Assembly: GCA_964017195.1 (NCBI GenBank)
Contig: OZ024890.1
Coordinates: 68,129,376 to 68,193,375 of the forward strand
Source: Siderastrea radians
Lineage: Eukaryota > Cnidaria > Anthozoa > Scleractinia > Rhizangiidae
Length of the DNA: 64,000 nucleotides
Direction of reading: 5' to 3'
Shown here: piece by piece, positions 34,684 to 47,137 of the stretch
Numbering within the stretch: position 1 is the stretch's first letter
Layout of the letters: each line of letters opens with the position of its first letter
The notes under the pieces: model-generated
Database searches by the model: none
Told to the model about the DNA's origin: nothing
The model's input: the letters and a program-made list of their open reading frames with translations, nothing else
Made by a program: the position numbers and the translations under genes

Positions 34684-36257
34684 TTGCCCTTCTTGCGAGA
34701 TAGAAAGGCAGTAAAGCCGGACTCTCTTAGTGAGGAAGGGTGGCAAGTGCTGCGTGCTTTCTTTTTGAAACACAGAGATAGGTTGTTTTGGAAGGGGAAA
34801 ACAACCAAACCGAGGTACAGGTTATCAAGTGGACTGGACGAAGAGCAAAGCATTTTATATTTGCAGCACACTCGGGATGGTCTCTCGGCAGACGACGGAA
34901 CGGTGTATTTTGTCTCCAAGGAAGAAGCGATCGAACGACTGAGAGAGATTCATTCCTCCCCGACCATCGGGAGTTTGTAGTGTTGTAGGTATTAATAGCT
35001 TAGTAAGGCAGTTCTGTCTTCGCTTCTACTGCAACGGTATCACGCAGTTAGCCAAGGAATTTTTGAAATCGTGCCCGGCATGCCAACTACATACTTCGTT
35101 CCCTACTATCTCCCCTCCACCCCTACCTATCCGTTCTTACAGGCCTCTGGAGAGGATACAGGCGGACATTATTGGCCCCAGGCAAGAAGCGGTCCTTTAT
35201 GACCAAAAACAGAGGACAATATCGGTATATTTTGGTCATCAAAGACTGCTTCTCGAAGTTTTACTGGTTGATACCGGCAAAAACAAAATCGGCGAGCGAG
35301 GTGCACTCCATTCTACATAATTTCTTTTTTTATGATGAAGAGCCACCAAAGTACTTGCAGACTGATAATGGCACAGAATTTATCAACGAGGTTGTCAAGA
35401 AACTGTGTAAATCTCTTGGCATAAGAATCCTCCATGGGAGGCCGTACCACCCACAAAGTCAAGGCCAATTGGAGAACCTCAACAAAAAGGTCCAGAAAAA
35501 GCTTGCCAAACTACTGTGCCACAGACCAACTGAAGAACGAGCCAAGCTATGGCCCTATCTTCTTCCACTTGTGGCGAAGGAAATTGATAACACTTGGCAT
35601 CACACCATTCAGGATGTTCCGGTTAGGGTGTTAAAAGGGCGTCACACGGCTGAATTCAGGTACCCAGAGGACGAAGAATTTTTTGACGAAGTGCCTTTTG
35701 TAGATGACGGAGAGATCGGAGAAGACGATACCTTCTCTTTCTCAGAAGCGTGTCCACTACAATATAGCGACGAAGAGAACGATGATGACGAGCATCGCAC
35801 CTTTGAGGATGTCTCTGTGGAGCCAGTGTTTTCTTTTGCAGAAAGGTTGGAACTGGGTGCAGCCTGGCACGTATACTGAGAGGAGACGCGATTGCAAGCC
35901 CTCGAAGCGACAGAGCGCATGATTCCTAACAACACCAGACATCGCTTTCGGGTTTCAGATGAGCGAGTTGCACGATTCTCTGTTGGTGAAGTTGTACTCT
36001 TTAAAGATCCAGAAAATGTACCAGCCAAAACCAAAAAAGATGCAAAGGATCCCTTTCAGGTAAGGAACGTATTGGGCGTTGTGAAAGAAAGGAGAGCTCT
36101 AAATTTCTATCGAGTGCAGTGGGAGAAGAATGGAAAACAGAAAGTATCCACCTTGTACGCGGGCATGCTTTACAAATACTTCAAGGAAAACAAAGCACGA
36201 GAGGAGAAGAATCGCCAACTAGTTCTATTTCACATGGGGACGTTGCAAACGAAGTAG
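34684..36257 (+). pseudogene. integrase-type transposase (DD35E), broken
   Basis: N-terminal part 34684-34980 has KEEAIERLREIHSSPTIG. The zinc-finger Cys pair (SCPACQ, about 35069-35085) follows in another frame. The first catalytic Asp is in QADIIGP (35165). After a second frame change the main core 35172-35879 has ILVIKDCFSKFYW, LQTDNGTEF (Asp at 35364) and QGQLENLNKKV (Glu at 35472), with exactly 35 residues between Asp and Glu. An in-frame TGA at 35877 precedes a C-terminal domain (VARFSVGEVVLF..FYRVQW..STLYAGMLYKYF, to 36257), like the tail of GIN/KRBA2-type integrases. Two frame changes and one stop separate it from an intact gene. An acidic insert (FSFSEACP...EENDDDE) precedes the stop. 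Confidence 0.75.
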
Positions 36258-36289
36258 CGAGCTTTGCTTAAACTTTTCGTCTGACATAG

Positions 36290-36487
36290 AAACCCAAACG
36301 TCAGGAGAAAGCTCAGGTACTCGAAGAAATAGAAAAGGAAATGAAAGAACTGTGGCTGGCGTTGGACTTCGAGGTAGCTGCATGCATTTTATCTGGCGAA
36401 AAAGCTGATGACGATGTGGTCGCAAGATACCAGGGGCAATATGAAAGAGGCATTTCTAGTTTAACAGAAAGGAACTTCAAATTCTAA
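36290..36487 (+). pseudogene. short open frame after the integrase
   Basis: A frame in a third phase reads EIEKEMKELWLALDFEVAAC and ends NFKF before TAA. It is charged and helical-looking, and lies 30 bp after the integrase C-terminus. It may be the tail of the transposon protein or a second small product. I recognise no family. Confidence 0.3.
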
Positions 36488-36639
36488 TAATCGAAACTAA
36501 TAATCGATTCAGCTCTCGGTATTTCTAAGGAACTTTCCAGAGTTTTAGAAGGGGAACGTTGAGTTGCAGAACTCAATATTTTTTTGTAACTTCCTTACAT
36601 AGCGCATTTTTTATGCATATGTATTATATATATAGGTAA

Positions 36640-36790
36640 GATTCAGAGTCAGAGCCAGTTGTGGAAACATTAAGGTGATTCTAACTTTTGAGTCTGTGGA
36701 TGAAATCCTGAGGTGTGACCGTTCAAATGAAACCTCGTCAGCAGTAATTTTAGATTGTACCATTTATACGGTATTAAAGTATTTTACAAA
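36640..36790. repeat. dispersed repeat fragment inside the transposon
   Basis: It carries GAGTCTGTGGATGAAATCC followed by TGAGGTGTGACC..TTCAAATG. Related copies are at about 45195-45290 and 58215-58320. Confidence 0.5.
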
Positions 36791-37908
36791 ATGATATTTG
36801 GGATTTGTCTTGTATTTTACACATTTAAGAACTCTTAGGAGTGAAAGTGTTAACACAAAGAACTTCACAAGACCGAGTAGAGTGACGAACTTAGGAAGTG
36901 GTTTATTAAAATGTCTCACCACTGCAGACTCGCGAAACGGCGTTGCTGCTATTTGTGAGCGTTGGAGCGTGATAAGATCAGTCAGACTGAATCCATGGGT
37001 ATTTTTACATGTTCGCAGAAAATAGATTTGATATTTATTTGACTAGCAGAAAAGAAAGAAAAGGCTTTGAGCTTTTTTAGGTCTGCCTATTAAACACTTG
37101 GTTACTGGCAAGCACCATTCTCGTACTCTGTTCGGCAAGCACTAGAACACCATTTTTTTAGTGTGTGTCAGTTAGGTAGACAAGCATTATTCTCGTACTT
37201 ATTCGGCACGCACTACAATCTCTATTTCTTTTACTTTTTTCCCTTGGATATGCCTATTAATCACGTGGTTAGTCAAACATCATTCTCGTATCCTATTTGG
37301 TACGCTTTGGGATCTGCCTGTTACCCGTTAGGGTAGACAAGCATCATTCTCTATACTGCACGAAGCAGTACACTTTTATTTCCTTTAGATCTGACTATTA
37401 ACCTGTGAAACTTTGTAACAAGCGATTCTTTTAAGCCTGGAGTACACGTCCCCCCTTTAAGTTCCCGGAGGAGGTTCCATGCGAACTGTACAGTTGTCAA
37501 CCTTTGCTTATACTTGCTCATCCGAGCCGTGTGCGAAACTCTTACTTTTGCAGATATTTTAAAACGCTATCAATATGTAAACACATCGGGTTTATTTTGG
37601 TTGCACTGTATCAAGCATGCCAAGGGTATGCGTGACATGGTTTTTAAGATCGAGTGACAATTGCACACACAGTCAGGGTATATGCGGGAATACATAATAG
37701 AAACTGTCAACGCGTTTGATTTTGTAGTTGTGTGGTTGATTGCCACCTTAGCTTTTCATCTCTTTTCTTTTGATGGGTGGGTATCCAGAAAGCGTGCGTT
37801 GGATGACAATGTGAAACTAAATTACTTCCTGCTGAGACAGATATTGCACAATGAGTCATAATTTATGCGTCGTACTCTTTTGGGCACTGTACTCTATTCG
37901 GCATTTTA

Positions 37909-38730
37909 GTAGGTGGCCTCCTTGGCTCGTGTGCGACTTTACGTTACCTTTACCTTCCTAAGTTAATTGATTAGTTGTGAAAATTAATTTGTAATTAATT
38001 TGATAGTAGTTCTGAAAGAAGTAGTTTCTTGCGAATGCTACACCCGGAGGTGAACAGATTTATTTTGCAAAGACACACTATCTAGGAAACTTTAAACAAT
38101 AGCAGCCTTCTTTATTTGGCGTATTCCAATTGCCCTTGTTTTGAACTTTTAATACATATTGTGTATGTTGATTCCGGAATGAACTCTCGTCCTCAAAATT
38201 GTCTCATACAGTTCTGTGTATTTCAGAAAAAAATGGCTTTGAAATGATCAGCGTACACCTCCTCAAAAGAAAGCAACTCAATCCGCTTCTATGGAAATTT
38301 ACCTTCTGTTGTGCGTTGATTTCCTTTCCATTGTTGTAAATTATTTTCTTACTACAGTAATGACATAATTCATCCCCAGGATCTCCGCGTGCGTGACAAA
38401 AACATAGCGTCACGCGTAAAGGTGATTTGCATACTGATCGATTATTTACGGACGGTCATCCTTGCGACCATTTTTGGCGAAGGAAACGTTGTTTTCGCTT
38501 ATGAAAGGGCCAAATTTGAGATTATTTCACATCGACTTTTTCGTTTTTCACGTCGATCTCAATGAAAACGAAATCGAGTTTTTGAACTGAGATAAGCTTA
38601 GGACATCGAGACAAGATTTAAGCTTGTTAGCTGAGTCCAACTCCTAACTTTCGACGATTTATACTGTTTTAGATTCTGGATTGGGACGAGACATTATTTC
38701 TCAAGAATCGAAAACAGGAATTCTCAATAA
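37909..38730. other. upstream region of the MAM/SRCR gene
   Basis: No exon is seen. TTTATAC at about 38660 and the 80 bp before the ATG at 38739 are the natural place for a promoter and 5' leader, but no element is decisive. Confidence 0.3.
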
Positions 38731-38738
38731 CAACAGCC

Positions 38739-38929
38739 ATGAGGAAGATTTTTGTAGTTGTAATTTTGCTGTTTAGCAAGCTGGCTTCGACTGACAGCAC
38801 TGGTGATACACAACGTGCGCTCACTTCGCCGCCGAATTGCGAATTACGTGCGGGTGGAACGAAACTGGTATGTGATGAAATCATCGATCCTTCATTCGCC
38901 CAGAATATGGCAGAATCTACAGAACTTAT
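38739..38929 (+). CDS. exon 1: signal peptide
   Basis: The ATG starts [18 protein letters not shown], a short basic start and a hydrophobic core with a small-residue cleavage zone, then a Cys-containing hydrophilic region (two Cys). It ends at donor AT|GTAAGT, phase 2. Its link to the downstream gene is by position, strand and the need for a signal peptide. It could belong to a separate small gene. Confidence 0.6.
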
Positions 38930-41900
38930 GTAAGTACATCAGAATTAGTTTAGCTTTTAATGTCAGGAGGATTATCCTTTAGTAGTGGCTGACTATGCCT
39001 TGCAATCTGACTTGATAATGTCGCCATAACAATAGCGCAGGACCCTATCTCAAAATAGTCACCTGAAGTAATTAAAAAAAAAATTTATATTTCCTTCGAT
39101 TCTTGATTTAGACGTAGAGTACCCAAGTTGTTTTCTTCAAGTTTATAGTATCGGACTATGATTTAATTGTTTGAATTCAAATCAAACCCATGCCAGCCTC
39201 GATAAATTAGTAGAAGTTTTTTTGTGTCAGATTTTCGTGCGGAGGGCGATACTGGACTTCTGATATTCACAGGCCGTAACACATTTTATTGTGTAGCTAT
39301 GTGGATTTTTTTAATCGAAACACTCAAACACATTTGTTGTGGTAGTGTTCACAATATCATCCTTGTAAATACAGAAAAGTGGTGAATATTTTCTATTTTG
39401 TCCTTTAGTTCGGTCGCTGATCTCGACGGTCAGTACTAGTATTGCGTAACTAATATACAATAATGAATTGGTACCTTGATTTTGGTTTCAAGTATACAAT
39501 AATGAATTGGTACCTTGATTTTGGTTTCAAGTATGTGCAATCATAAGTAAAATATTTAGCAGTTTAAGAAGGCTGACAAATTTTATGAACTTATTTTTGA
39601 TTCCTTCGCAATCTTGCCTCCCGACTGGGTAAATGACGAATCGATTTTTCACTCTGACTTTGAACTATTCACTGGGTCAAAATAAATTTAATCAACGTGG
39701 AAGTTGCCGCAAACTTCAGTGTTTCAAGTGTTTTATCAGTGATCTCTTTTTTTCCCACCTTGAACATGGAACTAACGAAAATATATTCTTTGGAATCTTG
39801 CAATCGTGCGAGCTTCCTTGTTTGCTAAAAAATTTAATTACGTCATGTCTGGTCCGTAATTTTGAGACATACCTCAGTTTGAAAGCACATCGTCGGCAAC
39901 ATTACTTTTTTAAGAATTCACCAAATTTTTTCACGTTAAAATAAGAATAGGACTTGCTGGAAATGTTGAGGTTTATTGATGGATAGTGAAATATCGCCTT
40001 TCGTACAAGATCGTATACATCATTCTCCTATGCCGGAAATTTGATTACCCTGTTTCAGAAGGGTAAAAGACAAAGGGATCTGTTTTCAGCTTGGCAGGAA
40101 ATCGTTATTGAGTCGCTACGGATGGCGTGTAAATCCCTTTTTTCTACCAGCCTTCATCGAAAAAAATTGTTTTCAGCTGTAAATGAACGATGGCAGATAA
40201 AATCATTTATAATTGTTCGTTCAATACAAGTGCCTTCGCTCCTTTCGACCCGTGGATAATTTCCTTTCCTGTTTGCGGGAAGTTGTTTTTACCGCACAAA
40301 GCTTGGAGCAAGTGCCATTCTTGTTCTTTTACAGTTGGGTTCCTCTTAATCACTTTCGTAACTTGACAAAAATACAAGCCAATATCATAACAAGGAAATG
40401 TTAGGTGATCACTTTTAGCAAAGAAAGGAACACTTCTCGCTTAATTGCGTACGTGCTGTAAATACTCTGGTTGCTAAGAGATGTGTTGACAACTTCCCCC
40501 TCGTCTGAAAATGTAAGTTAGAACTCGTTCTTATGCACTAGGACTTTAAGATTTGTACTTTCAAACTGGTTCTCTCTTCTTTAACAACAGTTCGTCATTT
40601 ACTTAGGTCCGATGCAGGTACTGAAATCCGTTTTTCTCTTGCTTTGAGTGGTTCGAAGAGCAACATTTTTCTTAGTCGCTCACATGGTGAACGTGACGGT
40701 AGCATAAATGTTTAAACAATTACAAGTTCCTTATTTCAGGCATTTCCTTTTAAGGCTGGGGAGAGGGGTCTTAGGTCATTTGTTTTCAATTTATTTCGGC
40801 ACCCTCTACAAAAAAATAAGAAGAAGAAGAAGAAAAATTACCACCTTTAACTCGTTCATCACGTCTCCTATTCGGTAGCGGAAGTACTAAGTCGCCTCAA
40901 CATGGCGTATTTTCCGTTGTGTTTACTGCTTCATTTAAGTCCAAGCTGGGCGAGCCGATGAAGTTATTTTTAACTGCTTTTGCTAATTTTATCTTTTAAT
41001 AAACAACAACCAATTCTTCCGTGAAGAATTTTAATGACAATTAGAAAGGTTATTCACAATGAACGTGCGCGACACAAGGGAGACCCTGCTGGAGTCACGC
41101 ACTAGCAGTTACACCGGAAACGCCCTAAGCCATCGGTGTCATGCAACGGTACTTGTTTCAAGAGATGACTTTGATGAACAACTTATGCAAGATATAGAAA
41201 TCTTTCAAAACGTGACTGCCCAAATGAGAGCGATCCCTTGAAATGAGTGAATTCGAAGAAAAATTTCCACTTTTTTTAGGTTCTTTATCATTTTTGTGAA
41301 AACTTTTGACACAAGAAGGAAGTCTATTTAATGTTTAGAGAAAAGAAAAAACAGGAAGAGAAGCAAAATGAACGCGAAGGAAAAAAGCGAAGTAAAAGTG
41401 GTTGATTTGGTCTATCTTTTTCTGGTTTAAATTTTGCTTTGTGTCAATGCGTGAAACCAAAACAATCCAGGTATTTGCCCCAGAATGAAAGGAAAGTTTA
41501 GTTTTCAAGCAAAGAAAACTTTTGGTCAGTTTTGCTGCATTTCGCCTTGATGCTGGCCAAAAAACTGGTTAAGTAGCTTTCTAAGCTCAGCGTTAACAAA
41601 CGGGATTACGCAGGCTACCAACAGTCGATGTATTTCTCGTGGAACAGTAGAAACAGGATAAATGATACCCTCAGGGGGAAGGGATTGGACTCTTTGAGAA
41701 GTTCTTGTCTAACTTTTGGGAGATCTCGTCGAGACCCCGCCGTAATCTTCACCTGGATCTTGACAAGGGTTTGGTCGCCGAGATATCGACATCCAAGGTC
41801 TTTTTGAGATCACAGCACGGTCCCGATGGGATCTTCGAGTAATGGAAACCTCGCGGCTGGTGGACCGTGGCGTATACGGGATGTCGATATTAGGCTCAGA

Positions 41901-44900
41901 AGTTAGGCAGCGTGCAAGACAAGGTGCACAAATCATTACGACGCCTTGGTCGCCAAAGGGTCGCCTGTTCGGCAGCGTTCACTGACATGGACGCAGTCTC
42001 AAATCAAGTCGAAACTGCAGCGAATAAGTCACGGTTTTGAAGTGTTCAGGCGAAAGGAATTTTATCTTTTTCGTTGACACAAATCGACAAAACAAAATCA
42101 GCAAGATGACATGTTTTTCTACCCTGATCTCAGAGTAGTAGTAGTAGTAGTAGTGGTAGTAGTTGTTTTTTTTTTTGTTTGTTTGTTGTTTGTTTAGAAG
42201 AAAGTAAAAAGAAAGAAAAGTAGAAAGAAAATCTTTGGGACCATGTTGGTGTTTTTCTTCTGTGCTGCATAAAAGAAACAACAACAACAACACTGAGTGT
42301 TGCTTGAAGGGCACATGTTTTTTTTCCAGAAGTAGAAATAAAAGCAGCAAACAGGTGGATTTGAATTATGTGCAACGAAAGTTGGTGTTTTGAAAGCGAA
42401 GCCGTTCCAGTGTATACACGATAGATGAAACCGAATGATGGTTTGAAAAGCTTCACTTTGCGCCACGGTGTCCGTTTCTACCTCGAACAACTGATTAAAA
42501 AGACGGTACTAACTACACAGAAAGAGATGCAGTTTCAAATAAAACCGTTCCGTGTAAAGGCTGCCTTAAGGTAACATTTTGTACCTTGGAACCGGACTTC
42601 TTATAGCAAAGTGAGTACTTGTACGACTTTTTAAGCATATTGCATATTCTTTTCTTTATCATGTGTCAAAGAAACGTCGTTCGTGTCGCCTCCCTTTCTA
42701 CTGGTAGGCAACTGGGCAAATTGAGGCACCTGGCCACGTGAGCGCTTTGATATTCAAGAGTCGTACTCGCGCTCGATTTCGTACACGGACGCCTATGTTG
42801 AGAACACGAACGCATCGACAAGAACTAACTAGGCCCCAAACTTTGTTTTTTACGTTATTAACAATCAACCACAGTACAGCTTACATATAGTACTTAAACA
42901 CTAAACAATTAAATTGCTAACATTGCAATGCTTATACTACAGGCTTACACTACACCTGACTGTTCATTGACAATGCAACCGTATATTACAACATCTACAG
43001 TTGCAATAAAATAATGTTACATATCAGGAGTACCCAACGACTTTTTTTCCCAAATTCACTAGTTGTTGCTGTAAGGTGGTAATGAATACTAACGGAGCCA
43101 ATTTTGGTTAATAATTAACTTATAATGCGGAACAGGTACACATATAGGAAAAAAAAACCAAAGATATTCTAACACACACACACTGGATGTAATAAAAATA
43201 TATATATGGCACCTAGCTTTCATTATTAGTATATTTAAAGGCACACTGTAGGCTTGAATTTGTTTGAGAGCGTAAAAAATAAGATGCTCACGCATCGCAG
43301 ATGAAGAGAGTGGTCCACTTAGCTCTGTATTTTTCATAATTAGAGTTTTTAATGGCCATTTGTCTTTCGCATTTAATTTCACTTTCCAGTAAGGCGAGAA
43401 AGACCTGTAAGCATGGAGTCTCTGACTGGTTTCTTGCAAGATATACATGATATTTAGCAATAAGCAGATAATGTTTTAATGCGTAAAAGCTGGTAATTTC
43501 TGGTTTGTAGCCGTAAAGAATTTCGATGGAATTAAGATCGATGTTGCCCGGACGCTTAGTATTCCACCACATTATAACGTCTTTCCAGAAGATTTTAGCA
43601 TCAGGGCACTCACAAAACATGTGGACAAGTGTTTCGTTTTGGAAAAGGCAGCGATCGCATCTTGGAGAATCTTTTATGTTCACTTTATAGAGAGAGAGAT
43701 TGGTGGGAATGATGTTGTGTACTAGGCCCCAAACTTCTTGTCGACTCTCGTCCGTACGCTGCTTCAGCTCTGAACGAAGATTCGCACCTAAAATGCCAAA
43801 CAAATGGGCAGTTTGCAGGCTTGTTGCTCTCCACAAAGTGGTTGCACGATACGGTATGCTAATTCTCTGTTCTCTTGTATTTCCTGCAGTGTTTTTACCT
43901 CGGATGCGTTGGCCTGCGACTGCGCCTTAAAAAGGCTCATAGAATGGAAAGAAAATGCACCACGGTCGAAATCCCTGAATTTAGAAGGACACTGTTTTTC
44001 CTCGGAGTACCCAATAGGGAGATCTATTAATGATCTGTCTTCAGAAGACATCTCTTGTGGTAAGTTACCCTGTTTTCCAAGGTGACCTTTTTCGTTTAGA
44101 TTCTTCCGATTGCCACCCCAGTGGGGCTGATTACCCCCAGATTTTTTATTATCTATATTTAACGGGCCTCTGGAGCCAGGATAGAGGTAAGTGTGAGCTG
44201 TTATATTGGAGAGATGAAGAATCTCGTCCTATCGTAAACAGCAGAAGGCAAACTCGACATAACTTTGTCGTTTATCGTCCAGGTTAAAGTCAAATCGTGA
44301 CGTTTTTTGGTGTTGAATAATCAAAGCCATTTTATTTTAATATAACTGGTCCTAGTACTGTACAGGATGGGTGTCACTATTAACCTACTCGTCTCCCACG
44401 GTAGCTCAGTCGTTCGAGCGTCCGACTAGTGTGCGGAAAGGCATGGGTTCTATTTCCGTGGGGGGGCTTTTCCTCTGTAGTCTTATGCTCGTGGTATAGT
44501 GTACGCAACATTACTTATAAAATTACGTAGGAGTTACAAAGATTTCAGCCAATACGTACACGCACAAAACAAGAAATTAAGAATTTTATAACTCGAAAAT
44601 CACATAACCGTTCAACCGTCTTGGTTGAATATAGCAACTGCTGTTCGCCAGAAGTGAAGAAGAGCTAATGAACAGTTGCAAATGCGTTAATTTTCTGGAG
44701 GTTTCAGAGCTTTTTCAAACGAGCGTTTGCTACTAGATGGAACAAGCCGTGTCGGTTAGCTTTGTGAAGAAAGGAAAGGAGAAACATAACACCGCGCAGG
44801 TCGCAGCGTGGTTCCGGATTTTTCACCCTGTTATTTCCCGTCGCTCTTTGGTGATTTTCCGGTTTCAAGCAGCTAAGATCATCAACTTTTGTTTTGTTTT

Positions 44901-45393
44901 GCAGTTTCAGACTTTAAGGGCGAGGTGCTAGCACGAAAAAAACGTGCAGGTAAGGGTCTCTTTTGATTCGCTTATTACAAGCCAGTTTCTAAAATAAACC
45001 TAACCTTTCCATTTCTCTTTACTGTAGTTAACGAAGGCCAAAATGAAACACAGTCAAGTGGAAACAAAACCTACGCTCCAGGTTAGAATTTCACGTGTCG
45101 AGGTTCGTTGTTCGTATAACTAATGTTCATTGTGAGTTATACCTGTCACATTGTGTTCTAGTCTTTCAGTCACTTTCACAAATCAGTTTCGTAATGAGAG
45201 CCTGTGAATGAAATCCTGAGGTGCCGTCATTTTAATGGAAGCTGTTGAGCAGACGTTTTTTGGGTAGAGTTTTCTGTGTTTTCGAACCTGTAGATAATGT
45301 CTTTAAATAATATATTTCAGAGACTGTCAGAAAAGTAAAAAACGTAGGAAATGGAGATCCTTGGTAGCCGATCTGCTAAGAGCAAATGGCGCG

Positions 45394-45425
<32 letters not shown>

Positions 45426-47090
45426 GTGGTCGTGGTGGAGGACTGTTGAAGTAAATGCTATATGGCCTTGCCTATCCATGTTTATTTGTCAATGTAATAT
45501 TATGTATATTTCAGTGTTTGAAGGGAACCTTTTAGATCGCCTGTCGGAAAATGGGCCTATTTTCAGTTGTACTGTATCATTGTACACGCACTGTTTTGTT
45601 TTCAGGTGCGCCTATGTTGCCTTGTGACTTTCAAGAAGGATTTTGCCAGTGGTTTCAGTTAATAGATGACGAATTTCACTGGACGAGGAACAAAGGAAAA
45701 ACAAATTCCACTAACACTGGACCTAACGTAGATCACACTACAGGAACAGGTGATTAAATATGACTTAACTACGTACCCCACCCTAGAAAAAAATCCGGGG
45801 GGGAATAAAATTAACACCTTCTTTGTGTTTTTTTTATATATATATACAGTAAATGGATACTACATTTACATTGAGACATCGTTGCCTCGAGTTCCACTTC
45901 ACAGGGCGCGATTGGTGAGTCCAACATTGGCTGCTGTGGAACCTAATAGCAAATGCCAAGTAAGTAAAGCTAGGATAGCTAATTAAAGAATTTTCGGGTT
46001 TTGATCGACTGCCTTATCTACGTTTGTCGTTCATGGGGAGGCCTGGACCGGAGGTCTAGTTGGTACCGCCTCGGACTATTCGGTAGAAATCGGTTGTTCG
46101 AGCTTAGTCTTAGTCGTCGTCTTGCTGTTTTGTTAGACAAGAAACTTTATTCCACAAATCTCTCTCCACCCAGGTGTAGAAATGGGTAGCAGCGAGCCGT
46201 TAAGAAAACTAAGAAAAAGCTGGAACAACTCTGCGATCGGCTGGTGTCCCATCGAGGAGGGAGTAGCAATACCCTTAGTCGCTTCATGGCAGTGAGGCAG
46301 ACTGCGACCGTTAATTGTACGTCCGTTAACTGTTGTGTTTCGTTTTCTGAGCTCTGTAGAATTCGGTCAAATTTCTCATTAACTTGTTCTCTGTTGTTCT
46401 CTCTGTTGTCTCTCTGTTGTGAATTTTCGTGTCTCTTCTGCTTCCTACCCCCGTCACAAATGCCGTTTTAACCCGGTTACCCCCCTTTTGCTCTTGGGTT
46501 CCCACCAGCCCACCCCCCTCGCAGGCAGAATCCTCATCCCTTCTCGACGTCTGATATCAATTACCCTCCCGCATCCCACGTACAAAAAGGAGCACATCCC
46601 GCTTACTGCATCCCGTATCCCGCCACCATTTAAACCTTTCCCGAAGGCTGCAATACCTTCCTATGTTAGACCCTCTTAAAATTTCGTTCGTCACGCAACC
46701 CCCCCTTGCGTGACGAGCCAATAAGAAAACTGCTGTGTTGGATGCTCCCATTAATATGGTGGTCGTCTTATCGTCTAATATACGTGATGCGTTATTGTTG
46801 TTTATCAGATGGACTTATATCTCCACATGAAAGGCAATCACATCGGTGCTCTCAATATATATCAAGCACCAGTTGTTGGTTTTGCTGAGAGAAAATTATC
46901 GATTACAAGCCAGCAGGGTGAAAACTGGTTCAAAAAGCAGATACAGTTTGACAGCGAGAGAGAATTTCAGGTTCGTAAGGCGAAAGGTTTCATTGCTTGA
47001 AAAATGATGTCATAGCCTAGGGCTGGAAACATGAAACATGTTTTCCTTCCTCGTTCGTCCTTGGTTTTTTTTTTAATAATAATAATAATA

Positions 47091-47137
<47 letters not shown>

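Larger units (their letters stand above)
30368..37908 (+). mobile_element. 7.5-kb DNA transposon with integrase-type transposase and long inverted ends
   Basis: The ends are inverted copies beginning TAAAATGCCGAATAGAGTAC. Homology between left and right continues for at least 0.6 kb and, counting shared array units, about 0.8 kb (left 30368 to about 31300; right about 37085-37908). A 30-50-bp indel lies near 30490. The transposase remnant is at 34684-36257. Next to the left end sits an array of ~95-bp units. The integrase has the DD35E core and a basic C-terminal region of the type shared by Ginger, KRBA2-like and gypsy integrases. Inverted ends and the absence of LTRs argue for a cut-and-paste element. 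No exact target duplication could be recognised (left flank CCTTG, right flank GTAGG). It is decayed and probably immobile. Confidence 0.75.
38930..44904 (+). other. presumed intron(s) between signal exon and module exons
   Basis: It contains a 39-bp direct duplication (39454-39531), an AGT microsatellite (about 42135-42165), a LINE fragment (43281-44051, minus) and a SINE head (44395). A candidate 11-nt exon lies at 40607. The 60-codon frame at 41059-41241 has no splice logic. Confidence 0.5.

Noticed and set aside
30368..37908. LTR retrotransposon (because of the gypsy-like integrase)
   Set aside because: Terminal repeats are inverted, not direct, and no protease, reverse transcriptase or RNase H is present.
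41059..41241. Exon of the MAM/SRCR gene
   Set aside because: Coding-like composition ([14 protein letters not shown]) but it ends in a stop and no acceptor gives the right phase.
42194..42490. Overlapping minus-strand frames rich in Leu/Tyr/Cys
   Set aside because: They read through AGT/ACA microsatellite sequence in three frames; none has exon signals.
46244..46751. Pro/Ser-rich open frames
   Set aside because: Partly within a SINE and CCCC-rich intron sequence; no splice fit with the surrounding phase-0 exons.
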